A stretch of DNA of 8,015 nucleotides from Actinomycetes bacterium (GCA_021798135.1 JAJZYI010000149.1:1-8015); one strand, 5' to 3'; counted from the first letter of the stretch, positions 1-6,370 are shown. Notes: generated from the sequence alone by a model not told the origin. Translations and numbers: made by a program.

Positions 1-685
1 GCCCCGTGGCGGCGGCCAGGCGGTGGCCCACGAGCAGGCGGCGCACGCCGCTGCGCAGCGCGGCGCCGACCAGCATGGGCACCGCGACCAGGCTCCGCGC
101 CGCCGCCCCCGGCTCGGCGAGCACCCGGCGCAGCGTGGACCGGGCCCGGTGCACCCGGGCCCGGGCGTTGTCCTCGGAGATGCCGAGCTGGCTGGCGACC
201 TCGTCGTAGGAGAGGTCGTCGACCACGCGCAGCTCGAACGCCTGGCGCTGGGTGGTCGGGAGGCCCGACACGGCGCGGCGGACGGCCTGGGTCGCCACCG
301 GGTCCGGCACCACCTCGGCCACGTCGGGTCCCGCCGGCTCGCCGGGGAGGCGGGCGGCCAGGCGGGCCGCGGCGGACCGCTGCGCGCCGGCGTCGGCGCA
401 CACGTTGGTCATGATCCGCATGAGCCACGCCCCGGTCCGCCAGTCGCCGCTCGCCCCGAACCGGCCCAGCCCGCGGAAGGCCCGAAGGAGCGTCTCCTGG
501 ACGGCGTCCTCGGCGTCGCGCCGGTCGCGCAGGTGGTTGCGGGCGTAGGCGGCCAGGGCCGGCAGGTGCGACCGCACGAGCTCGGCGAACGCGTCGGGGT
601 CGCCGGCACGGTGCGCCTCGACGAGCGCGCGGTCATGCGCCTGCGCGCCGTGTTCCTTGTCGGTCCAGATCGCTGCGATGGCCAT
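1..685 (-). CDS. ECF-type (sigma-70 family) RNA polymerase sigma factor, 3' end truncated by window edge
   Basis: The minus frame from the ATG at 685-683 is open for 228 codons to the left edge, so the C-terminus is missing. Seen: a region 2 domain at about residues 18-98, with the helix around DAEDAVQET (57-65) and W87-L-M-R-I-M-T-N (87-94), the core-binding and -10 recognition segment. A linker follows, then region 4 at about 138-190, with GLP (141-143), LSYDEVASQLGIS (158-170) and the recognition helix ending RARVHRARSTLRR (175-187), the helix-turn-helix that contacts the -35 element. This two-domain layout is that of group IV (ECF) sigma factors, which direct RNA polymerase to stress or envelope regulons. 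After region 4 the chain continues for at least 38 residues (AAARSLVAVPMLVGAALRSG and onward), so it has a C-terminal extension of unknown size. No anti-sigma gene is visible. The ATG is chosen because the domain begins soon after it; the ribosome binding site is weak, and a GTG at 697-695 is an in-frame alternative. The target regulon is unknown. Confidence 0.9.
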   Translation of the reverse strand, partial: MAIAAIWTDKEHGAQAHDRALVEAHRAGDPDAFAELVRSHLPALAAYARNHLRDRRDAEDAVQETLLRAFRGLGRFGASGDWRTGAWLMRIMTNVCADAGAQRSAAARLAARLPGEPAGPDVAEVVPDPVATQAVRRAVSGLPTTQRQAFELRVVDDLSYDEVASQLGISEDNARARVHRARSTLRRVLAEPGAAARSLVAVPMLVGAALRSGVRRLLVGHRLAAATG

Positions 686-801
686 AGCGCGGAGCACCCC
701 CGGCCCGGACAGGGCGCGCCCACCGGCCAGGCGGCGGGCATGGCAGGCGTCGGCTGCCGCCCCAACGCTACACGGCGCGCGGTCGAAGCGGGTCGACCGT
801 C

Positions 802-878
802 GCTGCGGGCTGCGGGCTGCGGGCTGAGGGTTGCGGGGTCCCGGCTGTGTGCTGCGGGTTGCGGGCTGCGGGCTGCGG
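802..878. repeat. 11-unit tandem array of a 7-bp repeat (consensus GCTGCGG)
   Basis: Eleven 7-bp units lie in unbroken register. Units 1-3 (802-822) are GCTGCGG. Unit 4 is GCTGAGG and unit 5 is GTTGCGG. Units 6 and 7 (837-850) are degenerate (GGTCCCG, GCTGTGT). Units 8-11 (851-878) are GCTGCGG, GTTGCGG, GCTGCGG and GCTGCGG. The second block starts exactly 49 bp (7 x 7) after the first, so this is one array with two decayed central units. On the plus strand it produces GGG runs every 7 bases at 807, 814, 821, 828 and 835, and at 856, 863, 870 and 877, plus GGG at 881-883. That is two runs of the G3-N4-G3-N4-G3-N4-G3 type. The period is not a multiple of three and no gene spans it, so it is non-coding. 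Whether it regulates anything is unknown. Confidence 0.9.
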
Positions 879-1085
879 GAGGGCTCGGCCGGCCCGCCAC
901 CCGCAGCTGCACCCGGGGGCCCGTCGGCCCCGGCCGCGCCGAGGGGGCACCTCCACGGCGAGCCCGGCGGCCCCGGCCGGCGACCGCCCTGGCCGCCACG
1001 GTGGGGGGCGAGGCCCCGCCGCGGCGGCCACGCTCCGTGCGGCTGTCGAGCCGTGCCGGCCGCATCCTCGATACATCCCGCACAA

Positions 1086-1110
1086 GGCACGTGACGTTGC
1101 GTGGCGTGCC
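1086..1110. promoter_or_regulatory. Hyphenated inverted repeat, possible operator
   Basis: GGCACG (1086-1091) and CGTGCC (1105-1110) are perfect 6-bp inverted arms around a 13-bp spacer, and a CACGTG palindrome (1088-1093) overlaps the left arm. It lies about 100 bp upstream of the candidate -10 of the surface protein gene, where an activator or repressor site could sit. In DNA this GC-rich such arms arise by chance often, so it is only a candidate. Confidence 0.2.
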
Positions 1111-1212
1111 GTGGACCGGTCGCCGACCCGCAGCGGCCGTGGCGGGAGCACGACGACCACCGGCGGAATTCCCGTGTCACAGGAGGACTACTGCATCCGT
1201 TGTACAGGGGTG

Positions 1213-1218
1213 TAGGGT
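1213..1218 (+). promoter_or_regulatory. Candidate -10 element of the surface protein gene
   Basis: TAGGGT fits the TANNNT pattern of actinobacterial housekeeping promoters, is preceded directly by TG, and lies in one of the few less GC-rich patches upstream of the 1303 gene. It would give a leader of roughly 80 nucleotides. No convincing -35 hexamer sits 16-18 bp upstream, and the TTGTAC at 1200-1205 is only 7 bp away. The call rests on motif and position alone. Confidence 0.25.
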
Positions 1219-1288
1219 CAGCGGGTCTCGTCGAGGTGTCGCCGCGCGAAGGCGGGTGGCCGAGGCGGGAGCCAGAAGAAGCACCACC

Positions 1289-1295
1289 GAGGAGG
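1289..1295 (+). promoter_or_regulatory. Ribosome binding site that fixes the TTG start at 1303
   Basis: GAGGAGG is a near-perfect complement to the 16S rRNA 3' end and lies 7 bases before the TTG at 1303-1305. The signal peptide begins in that same frame directly after this TTG, and no ATG or GTG is better placed. The site therefore supports a TTG start and suggests strong translation, consistent with an abundant surface protein. Confidence 0.85.
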
Positions 1296-1302
1296 CAAAC
1301 CC

Positions 1303-4077
1303 TTGACAGACAGTACGTTCCGACTCCGCCGAGCAGCGGTAGCGCTGCTGGTCGGCGCGGGTGCGGTCGGCGGCGTGATCGCCGGCGCGGCGGGGATCGC
1401 CGGCGCCGCCGACACGCTCGCCAGCGGCTCGACCATCGCCGCCACCAGCGCGCCCGCCATCCCCTCCACGGGGACCCAAGCCGCAGGCGGGCTCACGATC
1501 ACCATCGCCGGCGGCTCCACTGTCACCGCCGGTGACACGGTCAACCTGGCCGTCACGGCCGGTTCCGGCACGGTCGACTGGGCCGGCGCCAGCGCCTCCG
1601 CCACCGGCATCACGGTGACGGGCACCAGCGGCATCGGCAGCAACATCCTGAAGCTGACCGTCGGCGCCTTCTCGTCGACCAGCGCGGCCACCATCAACGT
1701 GACCGGCGTCTCCTACTCGACCAGCGCCGCCACCGGCACCCTGGCCGTGGTGGCGACGCTGAACACGAGCACGCCCTCCCTCATCGGGACGTTCGCGCCG
1801 ACCACGGGTGTTGCCAACGCCACCCTGCCGACCACCGGCGCCAGCTTCTCCCTGGCCGCCGCAACGACGCCGACGATCGGCGCCGGGGTCACCAAGCAGG
1901 CCGCAGGTAACTGGAAGCTCGGCCTGTACGGCGCCACCACCACCGGCTGGACCGCCGGTGACACGGTGAGCATCGACGTCGAGGTGCCGGGCACCACCAC
2001 CAACTGCACCGGCGGCTTCACCACGCCGGAGTCGGTCGGCTTCGCCGCCGTGCCGACCGCTGCGGTCACCGCGGTCACCGGTGCGGTGAGCACCCTCCCG
2101 GCCGTCTCGGTGTCGCTCGGCCAGACGACGGCGTGCTCGGGCACCTCGGTGAACGACGCCCTCATCGTGAAGTTCACCAACTCCGGCTCGATGACGAGCG
2201 CCGCCGGCACCAACCAGGCGCCGTCGGCGACCATCACCCTGAGCGGCATCGCCTACAACGTGTCCGCGGCGGCGCCGGCCGGCAACGTGGTCGTCTCGGC
2301 CACCGCCAGCACCGGTGCCTCCGTGGTCGACGGCACGGCCGCCCCGGGTGTCACGGTGACCAACAACTCCACCGCCGCACCGGGCCCGTCCAACGCCAGC
2401 GTGTCGGCCGTCACGCTGACCGCCAACAGCCCGGCCGTCTCCGTGCCGGTCGGCGCGGTCAACCAGCCGATCAGCAACATCACGCTGACCGAGTCGGCCG
2501 CCGGCCAGGTGACCGGTGCCGTCACGCTGACCCTGACCGACAGCGCCGCCGGCCACACCGCCGTGTTCGACGCCGCCTCCACGCCGAAGGTCGCCGCCAC
2601 CGGCGGGGCCACGGTCGGCGCCGTGACCGGCATGGGCACCGACGCGCTGTCGTTCACCATCAGCACGCCGTCGAGCAGCACCGGCTCCTACACGGTGAGC
2701 GGCCTGACCGTCGACACGCCGGCCTCGCCCGTCGGCAACGTGACCGTCACAGCGGCGTTCACGCCGGCCGGTGCGGCGACCTCGCCGGTCGGCCCGGCGA
2801 CGGCGTTCACGGTGAGCCAGACCGTCACCATCTACGGCCCGACGGCCGACGCCACCGCGGCGCAGGAGTTCGAGACGGCCTTCCCGTACGCCAGCGGCAT
2901 CTGCCCCGGCAGCGGTGCCAACGGGCTGGGCAGCTCGCCCAACCGCCCGGCGGTCATCGCCACCAACGCCAACTACCCCGACGCCCTGGCCGCGGCCTAC
3001 CTGGCCCGCAACCTCGGCACGGGTGAGCTGCTGACGGGCCCGACCTCGCTGTCGTCGTCCACCATCAACGCCCTGCGCCTGGAGGGCATCACCAAGGTGT
3101 ACCTGGTGGGCGGCCCGCTGGCCATCAGCAGCGCCGTTGAGTCGCAGCTCTCGGCCCTCCCGGCCTACAACTGCGGTGGCAGCTCGGCGGTGACCAGCCT
3201 GCTCGGCACGGCCGTGAACATCAGCGTCCAGCGGATCGCCGGGCAGACCGAGTACGGCACGGCGCAGGACATCGCCGAGTTCTCGGGCTCCGGCGCCGTC
3301 CAGAGCGCTGCGTTCTCGGGCGCCTACGCCGGCACCAACACCTCGGGTGGCAACGGCATGTACAACGACACCAGCGGCACGGCCTCGACCGGCCCTGGCA
3401 CGTCGGTGGCCCTGCCCACCGCCATCCTGGCCACCGGCCAGGGCTTCCAGGACGCCGAGGCCGCCAGCACGCTGGCGTACAAGAACGGCTTCCCGATCCT
3501 GCTGACCACGCCGACGGCGCTGTCGCCGGAGGCCCAGACCGCCATGCAGGCCCTGGGCATCAAGCAGGTGATCCTGATGGGTGGCCCGCTGGCCGTGTCC
3601 AACTCGGTGGTGACCTCCCTGCAGGGCATGGGCATCTCGGTGCTCCGCATCGCCGGGCAGGACTACACCGACACCGCCGTGCAGCTGGCCAACTTCGAGG
3701 TCAACACCACCGTCGGTGGGCTCGGCCTCGGCTGGACGCCGTCCGGTACCGTCGTGGTGGCCCGCGGTGACTTCTACACCGACGGCCTCGCCGGCGCCGT
3801 GGTCGCCGCCACCGGCTCCGTGCCCGGTGCCAGCGCCTGCACGGTGAACGTCGGGACCGGGGTGACCAGCTGCAGCTACGCCAAGGGCACGCCGCTGCTG
3901 CTCACGCTGAACCCGACCACGGTCGGCCAGTACCTGACCGGCTTCCTCAACACGGCAGGGACGGCAGGCATCGACAACAACGTGGCGAACAAGATCAGCT
4001 CGCTCACGATCCTGGGCGGGCCGCTGGCCGTCACGCCGGCCACCATCTCGGCCATGCAGACCGCCCTCGGCGGCTGA
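1303..4077 (+). CDS. Secreted surface protein with beta-rich modules and three CWB2-type cell-wall-binding repeats
   Basis: This is a 924-residue exported protein. The N-terminus is a Sec-type signal peptide: basic FRLRR (6-10), a hydrophobic Ala/Val/Gly core, and a likely cut after AGA at residue 35. Residues 36-505 are rich in Ala, Thr, Ser, Gly and Val with almost no charge. They form about three degenerate beta-sandwich-like modules (about 60-165, 195-345 and 364-505) joined by a linker near 350-363. Residues 508-924 match the CWB2 pattern (Pfam PF04122) three times: YPDALAAA (558-565) with VGGPLA (602-607); RIAG (644-647) with MGGPLAVS (759-766); and RIAG (782-785) with LGGPLAVT (904-911). 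CWB2 triplets in clostridial cell wall proteins bind a wall polysaccharide, so the C-terminus probably anchors this protein to the envelope, with the N-terminal modules outside. It has only six cysteines (235, 278, 534, 624, 846, 857). An S-layer-like or adhesin role is inference; no enzymatic motif was seen. It is preceded by a strong ribosome binding site and followed by a strong hairpin, so it is probably monocistronic. Confidence 0.93.
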   Translation: MTDSTFRLRRAAVALLVGAGAVGGVIAGAAGIAGAADTLASGSTIAATSAPAIPSTGTQAAGGLTITIAGGSTVTAGDTVNLAVTAGSGTVDWAGASASATGITVTGTSGIGSNILKLTVGAFSSTSAATINVTGVSYSTSAATGTLAVVATLNTSTPSLIGTFAPTTGVANATLPTTGASFSLAAATTPTIGAGVTKQAAGNWKLGLYGATTTGWTAGDTVSIDVEVPGTTTNCTGGFTTPESVGFAAVPTAAVTAVTGAVSTLPAVSVSLGQTTACSGTSVNDALIVKFTNSGSMTSAAGTNQAPSATITLSGIAYNVSAAAPAGNVVVSATASTGASVVDGTAAPGVTVTNNSTAAPGPSNASVSAVTLTANSPAVSVPVGAVNQPISNITLTESAAGQVTGAVTLTLTDSAAGHTAVFDAASTPKVAATGGATVGAVTGMGTDALSFTISTPSSSTGSYTVSGLTVDTPASPVGNVTVTAAFTPAGAATSPVGPATAFTVSQTVTIYGPTADATAAQEFETAFPYASGICPGSGANGLGSSPNRPAVIATNANYPDALAAAYLARNLGTGELLTGPTSLSSSTINALRLEGITKVYLVGGPLAISSAVESQLSALPAYNCGGSSAVTSLLGTAVNISVQRIAGQTEYGTAQDIAEFSGSGAVQSAAFSGAYAGTNTSGGNGMYNDTSGTASTGPGTSVALPTAILATGQGFQDAEAASTLAYKNGFPILLTTPTALSPEAQTAMQALGIKQVILMGGPLAVSNSVVTSLQGMGISVLRIAGQDYTDTAVQLANFEVNTTVGGLGLGWTPSGTVVVARGDFYTDGLAGAVVAATGSVPGASACTVNVGTGVTSCSYAKGTPLLLTLNPTTVGQYLTGFLNTAGTAGIDNNVANKISSLTILGGPLAVTPATISAMQTALGG

Positions 4078-4100
4078 CACGGCCACGCATCGGCTGGCAC

Positions 4101-4127
4101 CCGGGCACGCCGTGACCGGGCACGCCG
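4101..4127. repeat. 12-bp direct repeat downstream of the surface protein gene
   Basis: CCGGGCACGCCG occurs exactly at 4101-4112 and 4116-4127, separated by 3 bp, between the stop codon and the terminator hairpin. It may be a small slippage duplication. No function is evident. Confidence 0.5.
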
Positions 4128-4151
4128 GCTGAGCACCGCAGTACGGCAACA

Positions 4152-4183
4152 CGGTGGAGGGGCCCTTCGGGGCCCCTCCACCG
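4152..4183 (+). terminator. Perfect 14-bp hairpin with TTCG loop, likely terminator
   Basis: CGGTGGAGGGGCCC (4152-4165) pairs perfectly with its inverted copy at 4170-4183 around TTCG (4166-4169). The loop closes with a C-G pair, giving the very stable cUUCGg tetraloop in RNA. It begins 74 bases after the surface protein stop codon and has no T-tract (CGTTGGG follows), as is common for proposed terminators in high-GC Actinomycetota. The symmetrical stem would also form on the minus strand. It probably ends the surface protein transcript and insulates the DinB-like gene. Confidence 0.8.
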
Positions 4184-4308
4184 CGTTGGGCACCCGGGGC
4201 GAGCGGGCCCGTGCGCCGGCCTGCGCTTGGCGCCCCGGGGGTATTGACTGGGATGACGGAGGCCATCCAGCGGGGGCGTCGCTCGGCGAGCCCCGGACGC
4301 GCAAGCGG

Positions 4309-4315
4309 AAAGGAG
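4309..4315 (+). promoter_or_regulatory. Ribosome binding site of the DinB-like gene
   Basis: AAAGGAG lies 5 bases before the ATG at 4321. It decides this start over the in-frame upstream ATG at 4186, which lies just after the terminator hairpin and has no such site. Confidence 0.8.
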
Positions 4316-4320
4316 CCCGC

Positions 4321-4830
4321 ATGCATTGCTCGGACGTGCTGGCCGACGCCTTCGGCCGGATCAGCGAGGGCGTCGACCAGGTGGTCGACGGCCTCGACGC
4401 CGACCAGCTCGCCTTCCGGCCCGGGGACGGGGCCAACTCGATCGCCTGGCTCGTCTGGCACCTGACCCGCGTGCAGGACGACCACGTCGCCGCCGCCGCC
4501 GGCATGGAGCAGGCGTGGACGGCCGCCGGGTGGGCCGACCAGTTCGCCCTGCCGTTCGACGCGTCCGCCACCGGGTACGGGCAGACCCCCGACGAGGCGG
4601 CGAAGGTCCGCGTCGGCTCCGGCGCGACCCTCCTCGCCTACCACCACACGGTCCACCAGCGGACCATCCGCTACGTCCACGGCCTGGACGACGAGGACCT
4701 GGAGCGCGTCGTGGACGAGTCGTGGTCGCCGCCGGTGACCCTCGGCGTCCGCCTCGTCAGCATCATCGCCGACGACCTGCAGCACCTCGGGCAGGCCGCC
4801 TACGTGCGCGGTCTGCTCGGCGCCACCTGA
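4321..4830 (+). CDS. DinB-like / DUF664 family protein, putative metal-dependent
   Basis: This 169-residue protein has the length and helical pattern of the DinB superfamily, closest in feel to the actinobacterial DUF664 branch. The first helix leads to AWLVWHLTRVQDDH (42-55), where H47 is the expected first metal ligand. A middle helix carries YHHTVH (107-112). The last helix, IIADDLQHLGQAAYVRGLL (148-166), holds H155 in the QHxGQxxYVRG motif typical of DUF664. In this superfamily three histidines usually bind a divalent metal in a four-helix bundle, and several actinobacterial members are thiol (mycothiol) dependent transferases. The exact substrate here cannot be read from sequence. The ATG at 4321 is chosen because AAAGGAG (4309-4315) lies 5 bases upstream; an in-frame ATG at 4186 would add 45 low-complexity residues and overlap the tail of the terminator region. 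No signal peptide is seen, so it is probably cytoplasmic. Confidence 0.88.
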   Translation: MHCSDVLADAFGRISEGVDQVVDGLDADQLAFRPGDGANSIAWLVWHLTRVQDDHVAAAAGMEQAWTAAGWADQFALPFDASATGYGQTPDEAAKVRVGSGATLLAYHHTVHQRTIRYVHGLDDEDLERVVDESWSPPVTLGVRLVSIIADDLQHLGQAAYVRGLLGAT

Positions 4831-5068
4831 CCGGCGCCGGCCCGGCCGGACCTGCCGGCCTGCGCCGCGGCCGGTACGCTGCAGCGCGGGACGGGCGGGC
4901 GACGCGGACGGGCCACCGGGCCCGCCCCGCACGGCCGGCCCCGCCGGGCCGACGGGGCGCCGGCGTGCCGGTGCACCGGGGCTCCCGGCCGGACCGGCGC
5001 CGAGGGGAGCCGGCAGCCGCCGTCCCCAGGGCGTGCCGGTGGGGAGCCGGCGCGGGAGCGGAGGTGCG

Positions 5069-6370
5069 GTGGACGCGCAGCGGATCCTGAACGTGGACGA
5101 CGCCAGGCGCCGGGCGCGCCGTGCGCTGCCCGCCGTGGTGTTCGACTACATCGACGGCGCCGCCGACGACGAGGTCACCGTGGCGGCGAACGCGGCCGCC
5201 CTCCGGCGCCTCGCCTTCCGACCCCGCATGGCCACCGGCCGGACCGACGTCAGCCTCGCCCGCACCGTCCTCGGTACCGAGGTGGCGCTGCCGGTGCTGC
5301 TCGCCCCCTGCGGGCTGGTGCGCCTCATGCACCCCGACGGCGCCGTCGGCGTGGCGCGCGCCGCGGCCTCGCGCGGGACGGTCTCGGTGCTCAGCACCGT
5401 GGCGGGAGCCCGCCCCGAGGCCGTGGCCGCCGCGTCGAGCGGACCGGCCTGGTTCCAGCTCTACGCCCCCGGCGGCCGCGACCAGGCCGGGCCGCTGCTC
5501 GACCGCGTGCGGGCCGCGGGCTACGGCGCGCTGGTGGTCACCGTCGACACCCCCGAGCTCGGCAACCGCGAGCGGGACCTCCGCAACGGGGTGCGCAACC
5601 CGCTGAAGGTGGACGCCCGGGTCGCGGCGCGCCTGGGCCCCCAGATCCTCGCCCGGCCCGGCTGGGCGGCGCGGATGGCGGCGCACGCCTGGCGCGAGCG
5701 CACGGCGGCCGGCGGGACCCGGCGAGGCGCGCCGTCGGAGCGAGGCGGCGCGCCGGCCCCCGGCGGTGCCACCGCCGCGAACGGTGCCGGGGGCGGCGCC
5801 GGCGAGGGTGCGGGCGGCGCCGATGGGGGCGCGGGCGGCACCGGTGAGCGCACCGGTGGGGGTGTGGGTGCCGCCGGCGCGCTGTCCAGCGCGGGGACCG
5901 TGGCCATGCTGGCGTCGCCGTTCACCTGGTCCGACGTGACGTGGCTGCGCGACCGGTGGGGCGGCCCGCTCGTGGTGAAGGGCGTGCTGAGCGGCCCCGA
6001 CGCGGCCAGGGCGGCGGACGCCGGTGCCGACGCGGTGGTCGTCTCCAACCACGGCGGTCGCCAGCTCGACGGCGCGCCGGCGACGATCGACGTGCTGCCC
6101 GAGGTGGTCGGCGCCGTGGGCGCCAGGGTCCAGGTGCTCGTCGACGGCGGCATCCGGCGCGGCAGCGACGTCGTCAAGGCCCTCGCCCTCGGGGCCCGGA
6201 CCGTGCTCGTCGGCCGCGCCTACCTGTACGGCCTGGCGGCCGCGGGCGAGGCCGGCGTCGGCCGCGTCCTCGACGTGCTCGGCGCCGAGATGGTCCGGAC
6301 GATGCGGCTGCTCGGCTGCTCGGACGTCGACGACCTCGACCCGAGCTGGCTGCAGGCACCCGGCGGCTGA
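5069..6370 (+). CDS. FMN-dependent alpha-hydroxy-acid dehydrogenase/oxidase (lactate dehydrogenase LldD-like)
   Basis: This 433-residue cytoplasmic or membrane-associated flavoenzyme belongs to the FMN_dh family (glycolate oxidase, L-lactate dehydrogenase, flavocytochrome b2), which oxidise 2-hydroxy acids to 2-oxo acids. Numbering from the GTG at 5069, the catalytic set is complete: Y27 in FDYIDGAADDE, Y132 in WFQLY, D160 in TVDTP, R167, K304 in VVKG, and H328 and R331 in SNHGGRQLDG. These correspond to Tyr24, Tyr129, Asp157, Arg164, Lys230, His254 and Arg257 of spinach glycolate oxidase. FMN-phosphate contacts are DGGIRRGSD (359-367) and G382-R383. Spacings match glycolate oxidase except between D160 and K304, which is 144 instead of 73: a Gly/Ala-rich insertion of about 71 residues centred on 212-272. 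The start is supported by GGAGGT (5060-5065) just upstream; an in-frame GTG at 5033 would add 12 residues. A flavin fold is near certain; the substrate (lactate or another hydroxy acid) is not determined. It is codirectional with the DinB-like gene and convergent with the next. Confidence 0.92.
   Translation: MDAQRILNVDDARRRARRALPAVVFDYIDGAADDEVTVAANAAALRRLAFRPRMATGRTDVSLARTVLGTEVALPVLLAPCGLVRLMHPDGAVGVARAAASRGTVSVLSTVAGARPEAVAAASSGPAWFQLYAPGGRDQAGPLLDRVRAAGYGALVVTVDTPELGNRERDLRNGVRNPLKVDARVAARLGPQILARPGWAARMAAHAWRERTAAGGTRRGAPSERGGAPAPGGATAANGAGGGAGEGAGGADGGAGGTGERTGGGVGAAGALSSAGTVAMLASPFTWSDVTWLRDRWGGPLVVKGVLSGPDAARAADAGADAVVVSNHGGRQLDGAPATIDVLPEVVGAVGARVQVLVDGGIRRGSDVVKALALGARTVLVGRAYLYGLAAAGEAGVGRVLDVLGAEMVRTMRLLGCSDVDDLDPSWLQAPGG
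5702..5890 (+). repeat. Gly/Ala-rich low-complexity insertion within the dehydrogenase
   Basis: This in-frame segment codes for residues 212-272, a run of Gly, Ala, Thr and a few Arg/Glu built from short irregular GGA, GGT and GAG motifs. The DNA is made of imperfect repeats of GGCGCGGGCGGC-like and ACCGGTG-like words, for example ACCGGTGAGCG then ACCGGTGGGGG near 5839-5860. It falls between beta strands 4 and 5 of the barrel, the family's most variable loop, which in membrane-bound mandelate dehydrogenase is the membrane-binding segment. Here it lacks hydrophobic residues, so a membrane role looks unlikely. Confidence 0.75.

Larger units (their letters stand above)
686..1302. other. Divergent intergenic region between the sigma factor and surface protein genes
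   Basis: This 617-bp stretch holds no convincing gene. Open frames crossing it on both strands are rich in Arg, Pro and Gly, lack recognisable domains and have no good ribosome binding sites. It contains the 7-bp tandem array at 802-878, a very GC-rich section at about 880-1060 able to form many short hairpins, an inverted repeat at 1086-1110, and the leader of the surface protein gene. It must carry promoters for both divergent genes. On the minus strand, TAGCGT (770-765) fits the actinobacterial TANNNT -10 pattern, about 80 bp upstream of the sigma ATG, but lacks a clear -35. On the plus strand, TAGGGT (1213-1218) is a similar -10 candidate, about 85 bp before the TTG start. An AGGAGG at 1181-1186 has no credible start codon behind it. 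The promoter assignments are guesses. Confidence 0.6.

Noticed and set aside
1181..1212. AGGAGG at 1181-1186 as the ribosome binding site of a small leader peptide
   Set aside because: The nearest in-frame starts are a TTG 13 bases away and a GTG followed at once by TAG; neither makes a believable leader peptide.
23..1306. A plus-strand open frame of about 430 codons through the sigma gene and intergenic region
   Set aside because: It is antisense to a clear ECF sigma factor, then runs through the heptamer array and GC-rich spacer. It has no ribosome binding site and no recognisable protein features.
1303..1308. TTGACA, a perfect -35 hexamer
   Set aside because: It is the TTG start codon plus the next codon of the surface protein gene. 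No -10 element lies 16-18 bp downstream, so it is coincidental.
4244..4249. TTGACT as the -35 element of a promoter for the DinB-like gene
   Set aside because: It matches five of six consensus positions, but nothing resembling a -10 element is found at the right spacing.
1177..4932. A very long open frame on the minus strand (about 1250 codons) opposite the surface and DinB-like genes
   Set aside because: Its translation is dominated by Gly, Arg, Ala, His and Asp with no domain pattern, and it overlaps two well-supported plus-strand genes. Third-position GC bias removes stops from the antisense frame, so this is a shadow.
5069..6370. Mycofactocin-type dehydrogenase (MftD) paired with a mycofactocin glycosyltransferase (MftF)
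   Set aside because: The dehydrogenase has the classical lactate/glycolate oxidase N-terminus and full catalytic set. The glycosyltransferase is GT-B (GT4-like) rather than the GT2-type MftF, and no mycofactocin precursor or radical SAM gene is in the window.
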